This document shows positions 1 to 6,852 of a stretch of 10,582 nucleotides of DNA, piece after piece. This DNA is from Ruminococcus sp. (GTDB lineage Bacteria; Bacillota; Clostridia; Oscillospirales; Acutalibacteraceae). The notes under the pieces were generated by a model. That model ran no database searches and was not told the origin of the DNA. It worked only from the letters and a program-made list of their open reading frames with translations. The stretch's first letter is position 1. The number at the start of each line of letters is the position of its first letter. The DNA is taken from positions 1 to 10,582 of the forward strand of contig SFGA01000047.1 in NCBI GenBank assembly GCA_004556705.1, given 5' to 3'. The position numbers and the translations under genes are program-made.

Positions 1-45
1 GGTGCTATCCATACTACTGCAAGCTACAAGAACTTTGTATATTAA
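1..45 (+). CDS. C-terminal end of an upstream gene (partial)
   Basis: The first 14 codons in frame 1 read GAIHTTASYKNFVY and then meet TAA at 43-45. The codons (GGT, GCT, GCA, AAG, AAC) match the usage of the genes downstream, and the stop lies just before the ribosome binding site of the next gene, as expected for a co-transcribed pair. The tail is too short to name a family. The other two frames also stay open for a short way, so the frame choice is an inference from codon use and spacing. Confidence 0.5.
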   Translation, partial: GAIHTTASYKNFVY

Positions 46-50
46 TTCTT

Positions 51-56
51 AGGAGG
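51..56 (+). promoter_or_regulatory. Ribosome binding site of the 65-574 gene
   Basis: A full AGGAGG lies 8 nt before the ATG at 65 and fixes that start. No promoter is visible between the previous stop (45) and this site, so the gene is probably read through from upstream. Confidence 0.85.
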
Positions 57-64
57 AAACTCAA

Positions 65-574
65 ATGGCAAAGAAAGAGAAAGTTCAGTTAACTCCTGAA
101 GAGCTTGCTGAAAAGAAGCTTAATACCAGAAAAGGCTGGGCAAGAGTAGGCGCTATTGTTTGTGCACTTGCAATCACTGCTGCAGTTTATGCGGCAGGCT
201 CAAAGGGCGGCCACAAAATAAAGCAGGTTGAGGAAAATGTTCCGGTAGTAACTCAGATCGTTACTGTTGCAGCTACGACAGCTCCCACAACAGAGCCCAC
301 AACGCAGGCTCCCACAACGCAAGCTCCCACAACACAGGCTCCCACAACGCAAGCGTCATCTTCAGGCAGCGATTCTGCATTGGGCGGAATTATGGATACG
401 CTTTCAGGTCTTATCGGTGGAATGGGTGATGTTGACATCTCCGGCGCAGGTGATACCATTGAAGGTCTTGGAAATACCGCTAAGGATTTCTTCTATGATA
501 TTGCAGACAAAATCGAAAACGGCGGCGACATCGGTGATATCGGCGGCGATATTATCGGCGGAGTCGGCAAATAA
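65..574 (+). CDS. Single-pass membrane protein with Thr/Pro/Gln-rich linker, function unknown
   Basis: This 169-residue protein is not a family I can name. Residues 1-25 are charged and cytoplasm-like, ending in RKGWAR. Residues about 26-45 form one hydrophobic helix (GAIVCALAITAAVYAAG) with no clear cleavage site, suggesting an N-in, C-out anchor. Residues about 72-97 are a low-complexity linker of TTAP/TTEP/TTQAP units, of the kind that is often extended and O-glycosylated on bacterial surfaces. The last ~70 residues are rich in Gly, Asp and Ile (repeated GGDIGDIGG-like motifs) with a short amphipathic stretch around KDFFYDIADKIE. No catalytic motif is visible. It follows an unseen gene closely and is closed by a terminator, so it is probably the last gene of an upstream operon. 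An envelope or stalk role is an inference from architecture alone. Confidence 0.8.
   Translation: MAKKEKVQLTPEELAEKKLNTRKGWARVGAIVCALAITAAVYAAGSKGGHKIKQVEENVPVVTQIVTVAATTAPTTEPTTQAPTTQAPTTQAPTTQASSSGSDSALGGIMDTLSGLIGGMGDVDISGAGDTIEGLGNTAKDFFYDIADKIENGGDIGDIGGDIIGGVGK
281..352 (+). repeat. 15-bp in-frame tandem repeat coding for the TTQAP linker
   Basis: Units of the form GCTCCCACAACGCAG occur at 281-295, 308-322, 323-337 and 338-352, with a 12-bp partial unit at 296-307. Each full unit codes for APTTQ. The copies differ at only a few positions (cag/caa, acg/aca), so copy number could change by slippage without breaking the frame. Confidence 0.85.
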
Positions 575-597
575 AATATCTCCGATAAAATAAATCA

Positions 598-637
598 CAC
601 CTCGAATGAGTGAAAGCTTGTTCGAGGTGCTTTTTTT
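598..637 (+). terminator. Intrinsic terminator after the membrane-protein gene
   Basis: CACCTCGAA (598-606) pairs with TTCGAGGTG (621-629), a perfect 9-bp stem with a 14-nt loop. One C and then a run of seven T (631-637) follow. It starts 23 nt after the stop codon at 574. Confidence 0.93.
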
Positions 638-958
638 ATACTACGGCGATATTTTTAAGGGAACGGGTGTCGATGGACGGCATTTTAGCATTTTTAATGC
701 CAAAACTACATTTTGACAGGCGATTTTAGGCAAATACTATATGTTGTGGCTTTGAAAATAATCGACAAAATGCGATAAAATGTGCAGTAAATGCCCGTAT
801 TGACTAAAACTCTGTTCAAAAAACGACGAAAACTAAAATGTTCACATTTTGTTCATAATTTTGTGGAAATATTGCCAAAATTCTTTGATGAATTTGCCCA
901 AAAATAACAATTTTATTTGTTCAAATCGGAAAAACGGCACTAAATCGTGAATAATTTA
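638..958. other. AT-rich intergenic region without a gene
   Basis: I see no supported coding region here on either strand. It holds a possible weak promoter (TTGACA 713-718, 16-nt spacer, TACTAT 735-740) and a near-perfect palindrome at 835-850. The stretch 740-958 is very A/T-rich and rich in AAAATG/CATTTT words. It lies directly upstream of the strong promoter at 959-987. Confidence 0.6.
835..850. repeat. Short palindrome, possible operator
   Basis: AAAATGT (835-841) and ACATTTT (844-850) are perfect inverted arms separated by 2 nt. The site is 109 nt upstream of the -35 box at 959. Palindromes of this size can bind dimeric regulators, but in an A/T-rich context it could also be chance. 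Confidence 0.35.
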
Positions 959-987
959 TTGACTTTTTTATAATAAAATTCTATAAT
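959..987 (+). promoter_or_regulatory. Near-consensus sigma-A promoter for the structured RNA and giant gene
   Basis: A -35 box TTGACT (959-964) and a perfect -10 box TATAAT (982-987) are separated by 17 nt. Transcription is expected to begin near 994, giving a leader of about 350 nt before the ATG at 1345. No other good promoter lies between this one and the gene. Confidence 0.88.
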
Positions 988-993
988 TTTAAT

Positions 994-1322
994 AACCATA
1001 GGAATGGTGTAATGGGCGAAGTATCGAATTTTTTAGATACGGTCGTTATGCCCTCGCTATATTTGGCGGGCAAAAGCCTGTTTTGATACACATCCTTTGG
1101 TAATATTACTCGGGTGTGTATCATCGTCTCCCACCGACTTTAACAAGTGGGAATGGTGGGAGGCTACCGAGTTAAACAAGACAGCGTTTGCGGACTCCTC
1201 CCTTAAAGGGGCGGTCAGAGGCAAGAAACAAACTGCAGTCGCAAACAGCCGATGCGGCACCCCCGTCGGCATTCGATTAACGGGGTGCGGACATTAAATA
1301 TTTAATTGTGAATATCTAATGT
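994..1322 (+). ncRNA. Large structured RNA, either a 5' leader or an independent RNA, class not identified
   Basis: Starting at the predicted transcription start, the stretch holds a series of strong hairpins. 995-999 pairs with 1004-1008, and 1021-1025 with 1036-1040, inside a GGGC/GCCC stem (1014-1017 with 1050-1053). A 12-bp stem joins 1084-1095 and 1112-1123. An 8-bp stem CTCCCACC/GGTGGGAG joins 1128-1135 and 1155-1162. GTTTGCG/CGCAAAC pairs 1186-1192 with 1240-1246. GCACCCC/GGGGTGC pairs 1257-1263 with 1282-1288. An A/T hairpin lies at 1291-1322. A 6-bp pseudoknot is possible between 1108-1113 and 1167-1172. GC content is clearly above the flanks. No U-tract follows the 1257-1288 stem, so read-through into the gene is likely. 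The conserved-looking core (about 1084-1290) and ornate design recall the Clostridia raiA RNA class, but I cannot confirm that. None of the common riboswitch cores I know was recognised. Confidence 0.72.
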
Positions 1323-1331
1323 AAAAAAATT

Positions 1332-1337
1332 AGGAGG
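1332..1337 (+). promoter_or_regulatory. Ribosome binding site of the giant dockerin gene
   Basis: AGGAGG lies 7 nt before the ATG at 1345 and directly precedes a clear signal peptide, which settles the start. A pyrimidine stretch in the upstream RNA (CCTCC, 1197-1201) could in principle pair with GGAGG 1333-1337. Confidence 0.88.
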
Positions 1338-1344
1338 TAAACAA

Positions 1345-4300
1345 ATGAAAAAGTCAACAAAATTGTTGAGTGTAATCTTGGCAATTCTTATGATTTTCTC
1401 ATCTCTTTCGGTTGCATCTTTCGCTGCAAGGACAAACTACAAGACAGTAGATGACCTTAAGGCTTTGAGTGCATACAGCCCTTACGGCTCTGTAACAAGA
1501 CTTACAACCGAGGAGAGAATGTCAATTCTTTTTGACCAGCTTGATATTATTTTGGGTAAAGCTAATATCAATATGGGAACGGTTGTTGATGTTGGTTCAC
1601 TTAAGATTACTCTTAACCTTACTTCTATTGATAACCTTTGCGCATCATTGGATACAGTTAAAAATACTGTTACCAGCGGTAGCTTTAAGTTCTTGACAGC
1701 AGGTCTTAACCTCGGTATTGTTAAGAAGTTAAATTTAACTTCTTGGCAGACCGGTATGAGCCGTGACAATACAGCTCAGGTTGAAATTGTAATGCAGCTT
1801 CTTCAGCTTATTTCAAGCAACCAGACTGCGATAGAGGATGTTTTTGTCAATGGACTTCAGCTCGGTATTATCGGTAACTTTATTAAAGGCCTTGACCTTA
1901 CTCCGATAAACAATCTTCTTAAGGATGTTCCCGGTGCTGTTAAAAAAGCAGTCTTCCCGCTTATGGCAAGACCCGATACAACAGCTTCTGAGTTGGGAAC
2001 TTACACAAACACAGCAGGCGACGGCGGAGTTCTTTCCGTACTCGACAGCTTTGTAAAGATTCTCTTCACAAAGCCGATGCTTTGGACATCATACAGAGTA
2101 AACGCTGCAGGTGCTGACCTTTGTTATACCACAGCCCTTCCGACGGCTGCTGAGCAGACTTCAAGATACTTTACCGTCAGCGAAGATGGCACGCAGATAA
2201 CTCAGTATGATTACAACTTCGCTCCCCTTATGGGTACAACCGGCGTTACAGGTAAATGGACTAAGACAGTTACTTATACAAAGACTCTTGAAACTGAGGG
2301 CGGAGATACTTATGTATTCGCTGCTCCCGAAGATTACACAGGAGATCAGACTCTTAAATGGTATAAGAGCGGTGATAAAGGCTATCTTCTTCCGTCAGTA
2401 AGAGACGCTATCAACAGCGGTGCTCTTACATTCTCTGTAAACGGTGCAGACAGCGCTCTCGGACTTCTCTACAAGTTCATTCCTTATGTATTTGCAGAGA
2501 TGGCACCCGTAGTTCTTAACGGTTCTGTTAAGAAGCTCCTTGCAGGCGCTCTCGGTGTAGAATTTGCAGAAATGACCGCAGATGAAGTTAATGCAGTTAA
2601 AGGCTTGGCAGAAGCAGGCGATTTCTTCACAAAGCCTCAGGAATTCTATCTTTGGGAATATTCTGATTACAAAGTAATCGACGGTGTTCCTTATTATCGT
2701 TTTGAGGATACATACTTCAAGGGTACACTCCCCGCAAACCTTTCAACATATTACTATATGTTCAACTGGGATTGGAAGATCACCGACGACTTCGTTAATG
2801 AATTCATCCCGACAGTAGACGGAACAACAATCGGTAACTCTGCAGCAGGCTATGATAACATCCTTGATGGTCTCAACGCTTTCGTTTACAAGGTAATCGA
2901 TACTGTTCTTGTTGAAAACTTTGAGGTTAAGGGCCAGACCTACAACCTCAGAACAGGTCTTGGTTGGGAGAACGGCGGCCTTGATAAGGTTGTTAACAAT
3001 GTTCTTCGTGCTGCAAGATATGCATTCAGCATCGCTCCCGAAGAAATCTTCGACGAGTATTACAATGACGCTAAGCTTTCACCGTACTACAACATGATGA
3101 TGAACGGTACGGTTAAGCAGGCTCTTACAGGTCTTGCTTGTGCAGGCATTAAGCTTCTTATGCCTCAGGCACAGCTTCCGTCAGAAGCTAAGCTTTGCAA
3201 GACAGTCGGCACAGACAGCACTGACGACGTTTCAGTTCTTGCACTTGGTGCAGTTGTTGTTCGTGAGCTTTGCACACAGCTTATGCCCTCATACAAGTTC
3301 GATGCACTTATCTATGCTGATTACAACACAAAGACACTTCTTTCAGGACCTAAGTATGACGCTAACTACTGGCTTGATACAGTTCTTACAATGGGTATGG
3401 ATCTCGGTATGTTCTACTTGCGTAACCTCACCGACATCGGTGAGGACAGCGAAAACGGCTACTACAAGGTAATGAATAAGCTTGGCGCAATTCCGTCAAA
3501 CGACGCTTCAAAACTTGTGTATGCTAAGGACTCGACTTATATAGACGGCGTTCCGACATGGCAGTATAAGCTTGACTGGGTTATCGACTGGGGTCTCAGC
3601 TCTCAGGAGGATTGGACATGGAAGTTCGAGAAGCTCGTTGACTGCGGCACAGTTGATCTTGCTACATATCAGGATCCGTGGGCTAAGCTCAACACAGTTC
3701 TTCTTAAGCTTCTTCCCCTTGATCAGGTATTTAATGCAAGCGGTATTACAACTGCAAGCAATACATGGCTTGAGAACATCCTCAGAGGCAAACTTGTAAA
3801 CGGTATCTGCACTCTTGATCTTCCGTTGGTTGCAAGCGCATTCAAGATTCCGGACGGAATTCTCAGAAATGCTAATGTCCTTACACAGGTTGTTACTGTT
3901 GTAAGACAGCTTCTTAACTCTATTGTTTACAAGCTTGTAGGAAATCAAACCTTAATTTCTGACAGCACATACACAACACTTGATACAATTCTTAACCAGA
4001 CAAACATCAAGACGCTTGTCGGCGCACTTGTCGGTAAACTTTACACAATCGGTCAGAACGGACTTTTAGATCCTGTAATGCCGGTAGTTGGTATGTTCGT
4101 TGGTTGGAAAACAGGCGCTCAGAGCTATTCTGACCCCGCTATTTACTTTGCTTCAAGCGCAGGTAAATCATACCTTTATCCTGAGTATACAAATACATTG
4201 AACTTTGTAAACAACTCATCAGGTATGCTTGAGACACACAGAGGTTCGGATAAGGCAGATAGCTCTTACACAATCAACATTTCTTCTGTTGAGGCTGATA

Positions 4301-6579
4301 ACGGCGTTACATTTGATAACACTACAGCAACCGTTGAACCCGGTGCAACGGTTAAGTTTACAGCTACAGTACCTGCAGATGATGTTGTAACAAAGGTTAC
4401 AGTTAAGTATTCATATGTAGGCAAGAACGGCGAGGCTCTCGGCGGCGAACAGACTAAGGTTATTTATGCTCGTGTAGCTTCCTACCTCGACCAGGAAAAT
4501 GAGCAGTGGGAAAAGGCTGAGCTTAACGACTGGGACAGAGAAGCATACAACAAGTTTGTATTCACTCAGAGCCTTGTTGGTTCTGTTACAAACTTCCAGG
4601 TTGTTGTTAACCAGAAAAAAGGCAAAGATGTAAGCGGAACTCGTTCACAGCGTGTCAGCGAAGTTAAGTACAGCAGAACCCCCTCAGCTGAATTTGCGCA
4701 GTACTTTGATCTCGCTCCGTTGGCAGGCTCATGGACTCCCGAGTGGACTCACGATGCAAACGAACAGAAAATCGGTAACTTCTGGGTAGCAAAGTCGGGT
4801 GTTACAAATGCCGATATTCCTTACGGTGTATATGACCCCGGTCAGATTCAGATTACTGTTGATACAGTTCTCCACAGAGGCGGCTTGCTTGGCGATAAGA
4901 GCTACAAGAGCTCAAACACTTGGGATATGACATTCATTTACTACAGCGACTTCGGTCTTGCTGACGCAATCGAGAAGTATGTAGCAATGTCATTGACAGC
5001 TGACGACTACGGCCCCGAAGCACAGGATGCATACAATGCATATGACGAGGCTTTGAGAGAAGCTATCTCGCTTGTAAATGCTCCCAAGACAGAAACTTTC
5101 TATGATGATGTGGCGGTACTTATGGAAGATGCTGCTACAAATCTTGAAAATGCTTACACAGCACTTTCTAAATTCGACAGAATCGTTGAAGCAGTTGACG
5201 TTAATACACTTAAGGCTGCTGTAAACGCTATCGATGTTGACAGAGCAAATGATATTGATTATCAGGATCACGAGCTCTATGAGTTCTTCCAGTTCGATAA
5301 GGCAAGAAGAACTGCTCTTGACATTATCAACTCTTATAACAGACCTGCTAAGCCTGAAAACTACATTGATGGCGAAAACCTTTCACAGGCAGTTATCGAA
5401 GCTATTGCAGCTAATAAGGGTGGCAACATTAAGACAGGTATCGCTGCTACTGTTTCTACTCCTTCCGAGGAAGCTATGAACAAGTACAACGATGCAAACG
5501 CTAACTGGAAAGAGCCTACATATACAGCTCTTTACATGTTGGATACAATCGCAAGACTTAATTATTACTTCACATTCATGGATGCTAACTGGAGAACGCC
5601 TGTTGTTAAGGACTTCCTTAATCAGGAAATCTCAATCGCAGAGGCTCAGAACTATGTTCAGGGCGATTACAGCGCAGATTCATGGGCAGCTTATACTAAG
5701 GCTCTCGCTGATGCAAAAGCTGTTCAAGCTGACACAAAGGCTCATCAGTCGGCAATCTTTGATGCTAAGTACGAGCTTATGAAGGCTCAGAACGAGCTCC
5801 TTCCGAAGTACGCTTCGATGAAGGATAACGGTTATCTTGACGGCGAGCTTGCAACACTCATTGAACAGGCTAACACAGTTGTAGGTCACTTCAACGAGTA
5901 CTTCAAGGTTAAGGACGGCGTTGACGCTACCGAAGCTTGGAAGCAGCTTGTTCAGGCTCTCGGTGTTGAGTACAACGTAAACGTTGGCGGTACAGATTAC
6001 ACAGGCATTCTTTACAACCACTCGGCACTTACATTCACAGCGTATGACAGACTTAACTCCAATAAGGAAAAGGCAAAGGTTGACGCAGCTTGCGATAAAC
6101 TCCAGGCAGCTCTCAACAACTTCGTATCGAGCGTAACACTTGATAAGAACAATTCAGGCGTTGTAAATCAGGTAACACAGGATGTTAGATACATTCAGGG
6201 TATCGTTCCCGGAACTGTTACAACAGCTGAAGCTATCCTTAATAACGTTAAGGCTTCCAATCCGGCAGCTAAGCTTGCTGTTACACCTTCTAAGTCAAAC
6301 GGCTTTGGTACAGGCGCTACAGTTAAGGTTTCTGTTGACGGCATCGGCGTTCTCTCAACTTACTATGTTGTTATTTACGGTGACGTAAACGGCGACGGCG
6401 TAGTTGATGCATTCGACGCATTTGCAGTTGACAAGAACGTTAACAGCCTTGCAGCTCTTGACGGTGTATATGCAAAGGCAGCAGACGCTGACGCAAGCGG
6501 CGAAATCTCAGTTGCAGACTTGACTCCGATCATGAGTGCATCTGTAGGTAACGCTAACGTAATTTCTCAGACAAGATAA
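1345..6579 (+). CDS. Very large secreted dockerin protein with FIVAR-like helices and unknown N-terminal region
   Basis: The 1744-residue product starts with a signal peptide (KK, then a hydrophobic core to about residue 24, cleavage near SFA-A at 27/28). Residues about 30-975 form an unrecognised region with many hydrophobic or amphipathic helical segments alternating with Trp/Tyr-rich stretches. Residues about 976-1075 look like a beta-sandwich (ATVEPGATVKFTATVPAD). Residues about 1211-1600 are helical and FIVAR-like; the clearest unit is at 1426-1492 (SADSWAAYTKALADAKAV). Residues about 1601-1677 resemble the small X-type module that precedes dockerins in this group. The C-terminus (about 1678-1740) is a type I dockerin with two calcium loops: D1680, N1682, D1684, D1688, D1691, and D1714, D1716, S1718, S1722, D1725. 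No sortase motif, SLH repeat, transmembrane anchor or catalytic domain was recognised. The dockerin implies docking to a cohesin, perhaps one encoded just downstream, which is an inference. An adhesin or structural role is more likely than an enzyme. Confidence 0.92.
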   Translation: MKKSTKLLSVILAILMIFSSLSVASFAARTNYKTVDDLKALSAYSPYGSVTRLTTEERMSILFDQLDIILGKANINMGTVVDVGSLKITLNLTSIDNLCASLDTVKNTVTSGSFKFLTAGLNLGIVKKLNLTSWQTGMSRDNTAQVEIVMQLLQLISSNQTAIEDVFVNGLQLGIIGNFIKGLDLTPINNLLKDVPGAVKKAVFPLMARPDTTASELGTYTNTAGDGGVLSVLDSFVKILFTKPMLWTSYRVNAAGADLCYTTALPTAAEQTSRYFTVSEDGTQITQYDYNFAPLMGTTGVTGKWTKTVTYTKTLETEGGDTYVFAAPEDYTGDQTLKWYKSGDKGYLLPSVRDAINSGALTFSVNGADSALGLLYKFIPYVFAEMAPVVLNGSVKKLLAGALGVEFAEMTADEVNAVKGLAEAGDFFTKPQEFYLWEYSDYKVIDGVPYYRFEDTYFKGTLPANLSTYYYMFNWDWKITDDFVNEFIPTVDGTTIGNSAAGYDNILDGLNAFVYKVIDTVLVENFEVKGQTYNLRTGLGWENGGLDKVVNNVLRAARYAFSIAPEEIFDEYYNDAKLSPYYNMMMNGTVKQALTGLACAGIKLLMPQAQLPSEAKLCKTVGTDSTDDVSVLALGAVVVRELCTQLMPSYKFDALIYADYNTKTLLSGPKYDANYWLDTVLTMGMDLGMFYLRNLTDIGEDSENGYYKVMNKLGAIPSNDASKLVYAKDSTYIDGVPTWQYKLDWVIDWGLSSQEDWTWKFEKLVDCGTVDLATYQDPWAKLNTVLLKLLPLDQVFNASGITTASNTWLENILRGKLVNGICTLDLPLVASAFKIPDGILRNANVLTQVVTVVRQLLNSIVYKLVGNQTLISDSTYTTLDTILNQTNIKTLVGALVGKLYTIGQNGLLDPVMPVVGMFVGWKTGAQSYSDPAIYFASSAGKSYLYPEYTNTLNFVNNSSGMLETHRGSDKADSSYTINISSVEADNGVTFDNTTATVEPGATVKFTATVPADDVVTKVTVKYSYVGKNGEALGGEQTKVIYARVASYLDQENEQWEKAELNDWDREAYNKFVFTQSLVGSVTNFQVVVNQKKGKDVSGTRSQRVSEVKYSRTPSAEFAQYFDLAPLAGSWTPEWTHDANEQKIGNFWVAKSGVTNADIPYGVYDPGQIQITVDTVLHRGGLLGDKSYKSSNTWDMTFIYYSDFGLADAIEKYVAMSLTADDYGPEAQDAYNAYDEALREAISLVNAPKTETFYDDVAVLMEDAATNLENAYTALSKFDRIVEAVDVNTLKAAVNAIDVDRANDIDYQDHELYEFFQFDKARRTALDIINSYNRPAKPENYIDGENLSQAVIEAIAANKGGNIKTGIAATVSTPSEEAMNKYNDANANWKEPTYTALYMLDTIARLNYYFTFMDANWRTPVVKDFLNQEISIAEAQNYVQGDYSADSWAAYTKALADAKAVQADTKAHQSAIFDAKYELMKAQNELLPKYASMKDNGYLDGELATLIEQANTVVGHFNEYFKVKDGVDATEAWKQLVQALGVEYNVNVGGTDYTGILYNHSALTFTAYDRLNSNKEKAKVDAACDKLQAALNNFVSSVTLDKNNSGVVNQVTQDVRYIQGIVPGTVTTAEAILNNVKASNPAAKLAVTPSKSNGFGTGATVKVSVDGIGVLSTYYVVIYGDVNGDGVVDAFDAFAVDKNVNSLAALDGVYAKAADADASGEISVADLTPIMSASVGNANVISQTR

Positions 6580-6608
6580 TTGACACAGTCAGTTATTGAT
6601 TGAAAAAT

Positions 6609-6763
6609 GGGGGTGTCGGGTCAACCGGCTCGGCATCCTCACGGAAATTAAAAAATCGCTTACATTTAATCGGCTTGTTCATAAGGTTTTGGCGGTGCCT
6701 TTAGGCAGCACCACAGCCGACAGGTTTTCCAAAGCAGAGTGATAGCTGTTTTTGAAATTTCCG
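6609..6763 (+). other. Structured 3' region after the giant gene
   Basis: Positions 6609-6618 pair with 6631-6640 (10 bp including G-U pairs, around GGGTGTCG/CGGCATCC). Next comes a possible multibranch domain: CGGAAATT (6642-6649) is a perfect complement of AATTTCCG (6756-6763). It encloses CGGCT/AGCCG (6671-6675 with 6715-6719) and a GGTGCC/GGCA-CACC hairpin (6694-6712, one bulged G). There is no U-tract on the + strand, so this is not a typical terminator. On the - strand the first hairpin would be followed by five U. It could be a 3' UTR structure, a processing or stability element, or a small RNA. No open frame of note covers it. Confidence 0.5.
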
Positions 6764-6766
6764 CTG

Positions 6767-6781
6767 ATTCAAATATTGAAT
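6767..6781. promoter_or_regulatory. Perfect palindrome upstream of the cohesin-operon promoter, possible operator
   Basis: ATTCAA (6767-6772) and TTGAAT (6776-6781) are perfect inverted arms around ATA. The site ends 12 nt before the -35 box at 6794, a usual place for a regulator to act. The binding protein is unknown. Confidence 0.45.
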
Positions 6782-6793
6782 AACGTAAATGTA

Positions 6794-6822
6794 TTGACAT
6801 TTATGCTGATTAAGTGTATATT
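6794..6822 (+). promoter_or_regulatory. Near-consensus sigma-A promoter of the cohesin operon
   Basis: A perfect -35 box TTGACA (6794-6799) is followed after 17 nt by TATATT (6817-6822). The start of transcription is expected near 6829, giving a short leader of about 24 nt to the ATG at 6853. This excludes the in-frame GTG at 6814, which lies upstream of the transcript start. Confidence 0.9.
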
Positions 6823-6840
6823 TATTGGGAAAACAGAATA

Positions 6841-6846
6841 AGGAGG
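6841..6846 (+). promoter_or_regulatory. Ribosome binding site that fixes the start at 6853
   Basis: AGGAGG lies 6 nt before the ATG at 6853. The in-frame GTG at 6814 has no ribosome binding site and would add 13 residues in front of a normal signal peptide. Confidence 0.9.
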
Positions 6847-6852
6847 CTAATA

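Noticed and set aside
713..740. Second promoter TTGACA-16-TACTAT
   Set aside because: The boxes are plausible, but nothing recognisable starts after it, and the better promoter at 959-987 explains the downstream transcript. It is mentioned only within the gap description.
1057..1297. Short open frames on both strands across the structured RNA
   Set aside because: They follow palindromic stems, have no ribosome binding sites, and encode proline/cysteine-rich sequences with no recognisable features.
1257..1306. Intrinsic terminator ending the structured RNA
   Set aside because: The GCACCCC/GGGGTGC stem is strong, but it is followed by GGACATTAAAT and not a U-tract.
3508..3948. 146-residue open frame on the - strand inside the giant gene
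   Set aside because: It is a Cys/Ser/Asn-rich shadow of the coding frame, with no upstream signals. The same applies to the other antisense and out-of-frame open stretches within 1345-9182.
1345..6579. Glycoside hydrolase or other enzyme call for the giant dockerin protein
   Set aside because: A dockerin suggests a cellulosome enzyme, but no catalytic motif or known CAZyme domain could be recognised anywhere in the 1744 residues.
6609..6640. Terminator of the giant gene
   Set aside because: The hairpin is followed by ACGGAAATTAAAAAAT on the + strand with no T-run. It would only look like a terminator on the - strand, where no gene was found.
6814..6852. In-frame GTG start at 6814 for the cohesin-dockerin gene
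   Set aside because: It lies inside the promoter spacer upstream of the expected transcript start (~6829) and has no ribosome binding site. The ATG at 6853 has AGGAGG 6 nt upstream and begins a normal signal peptide.
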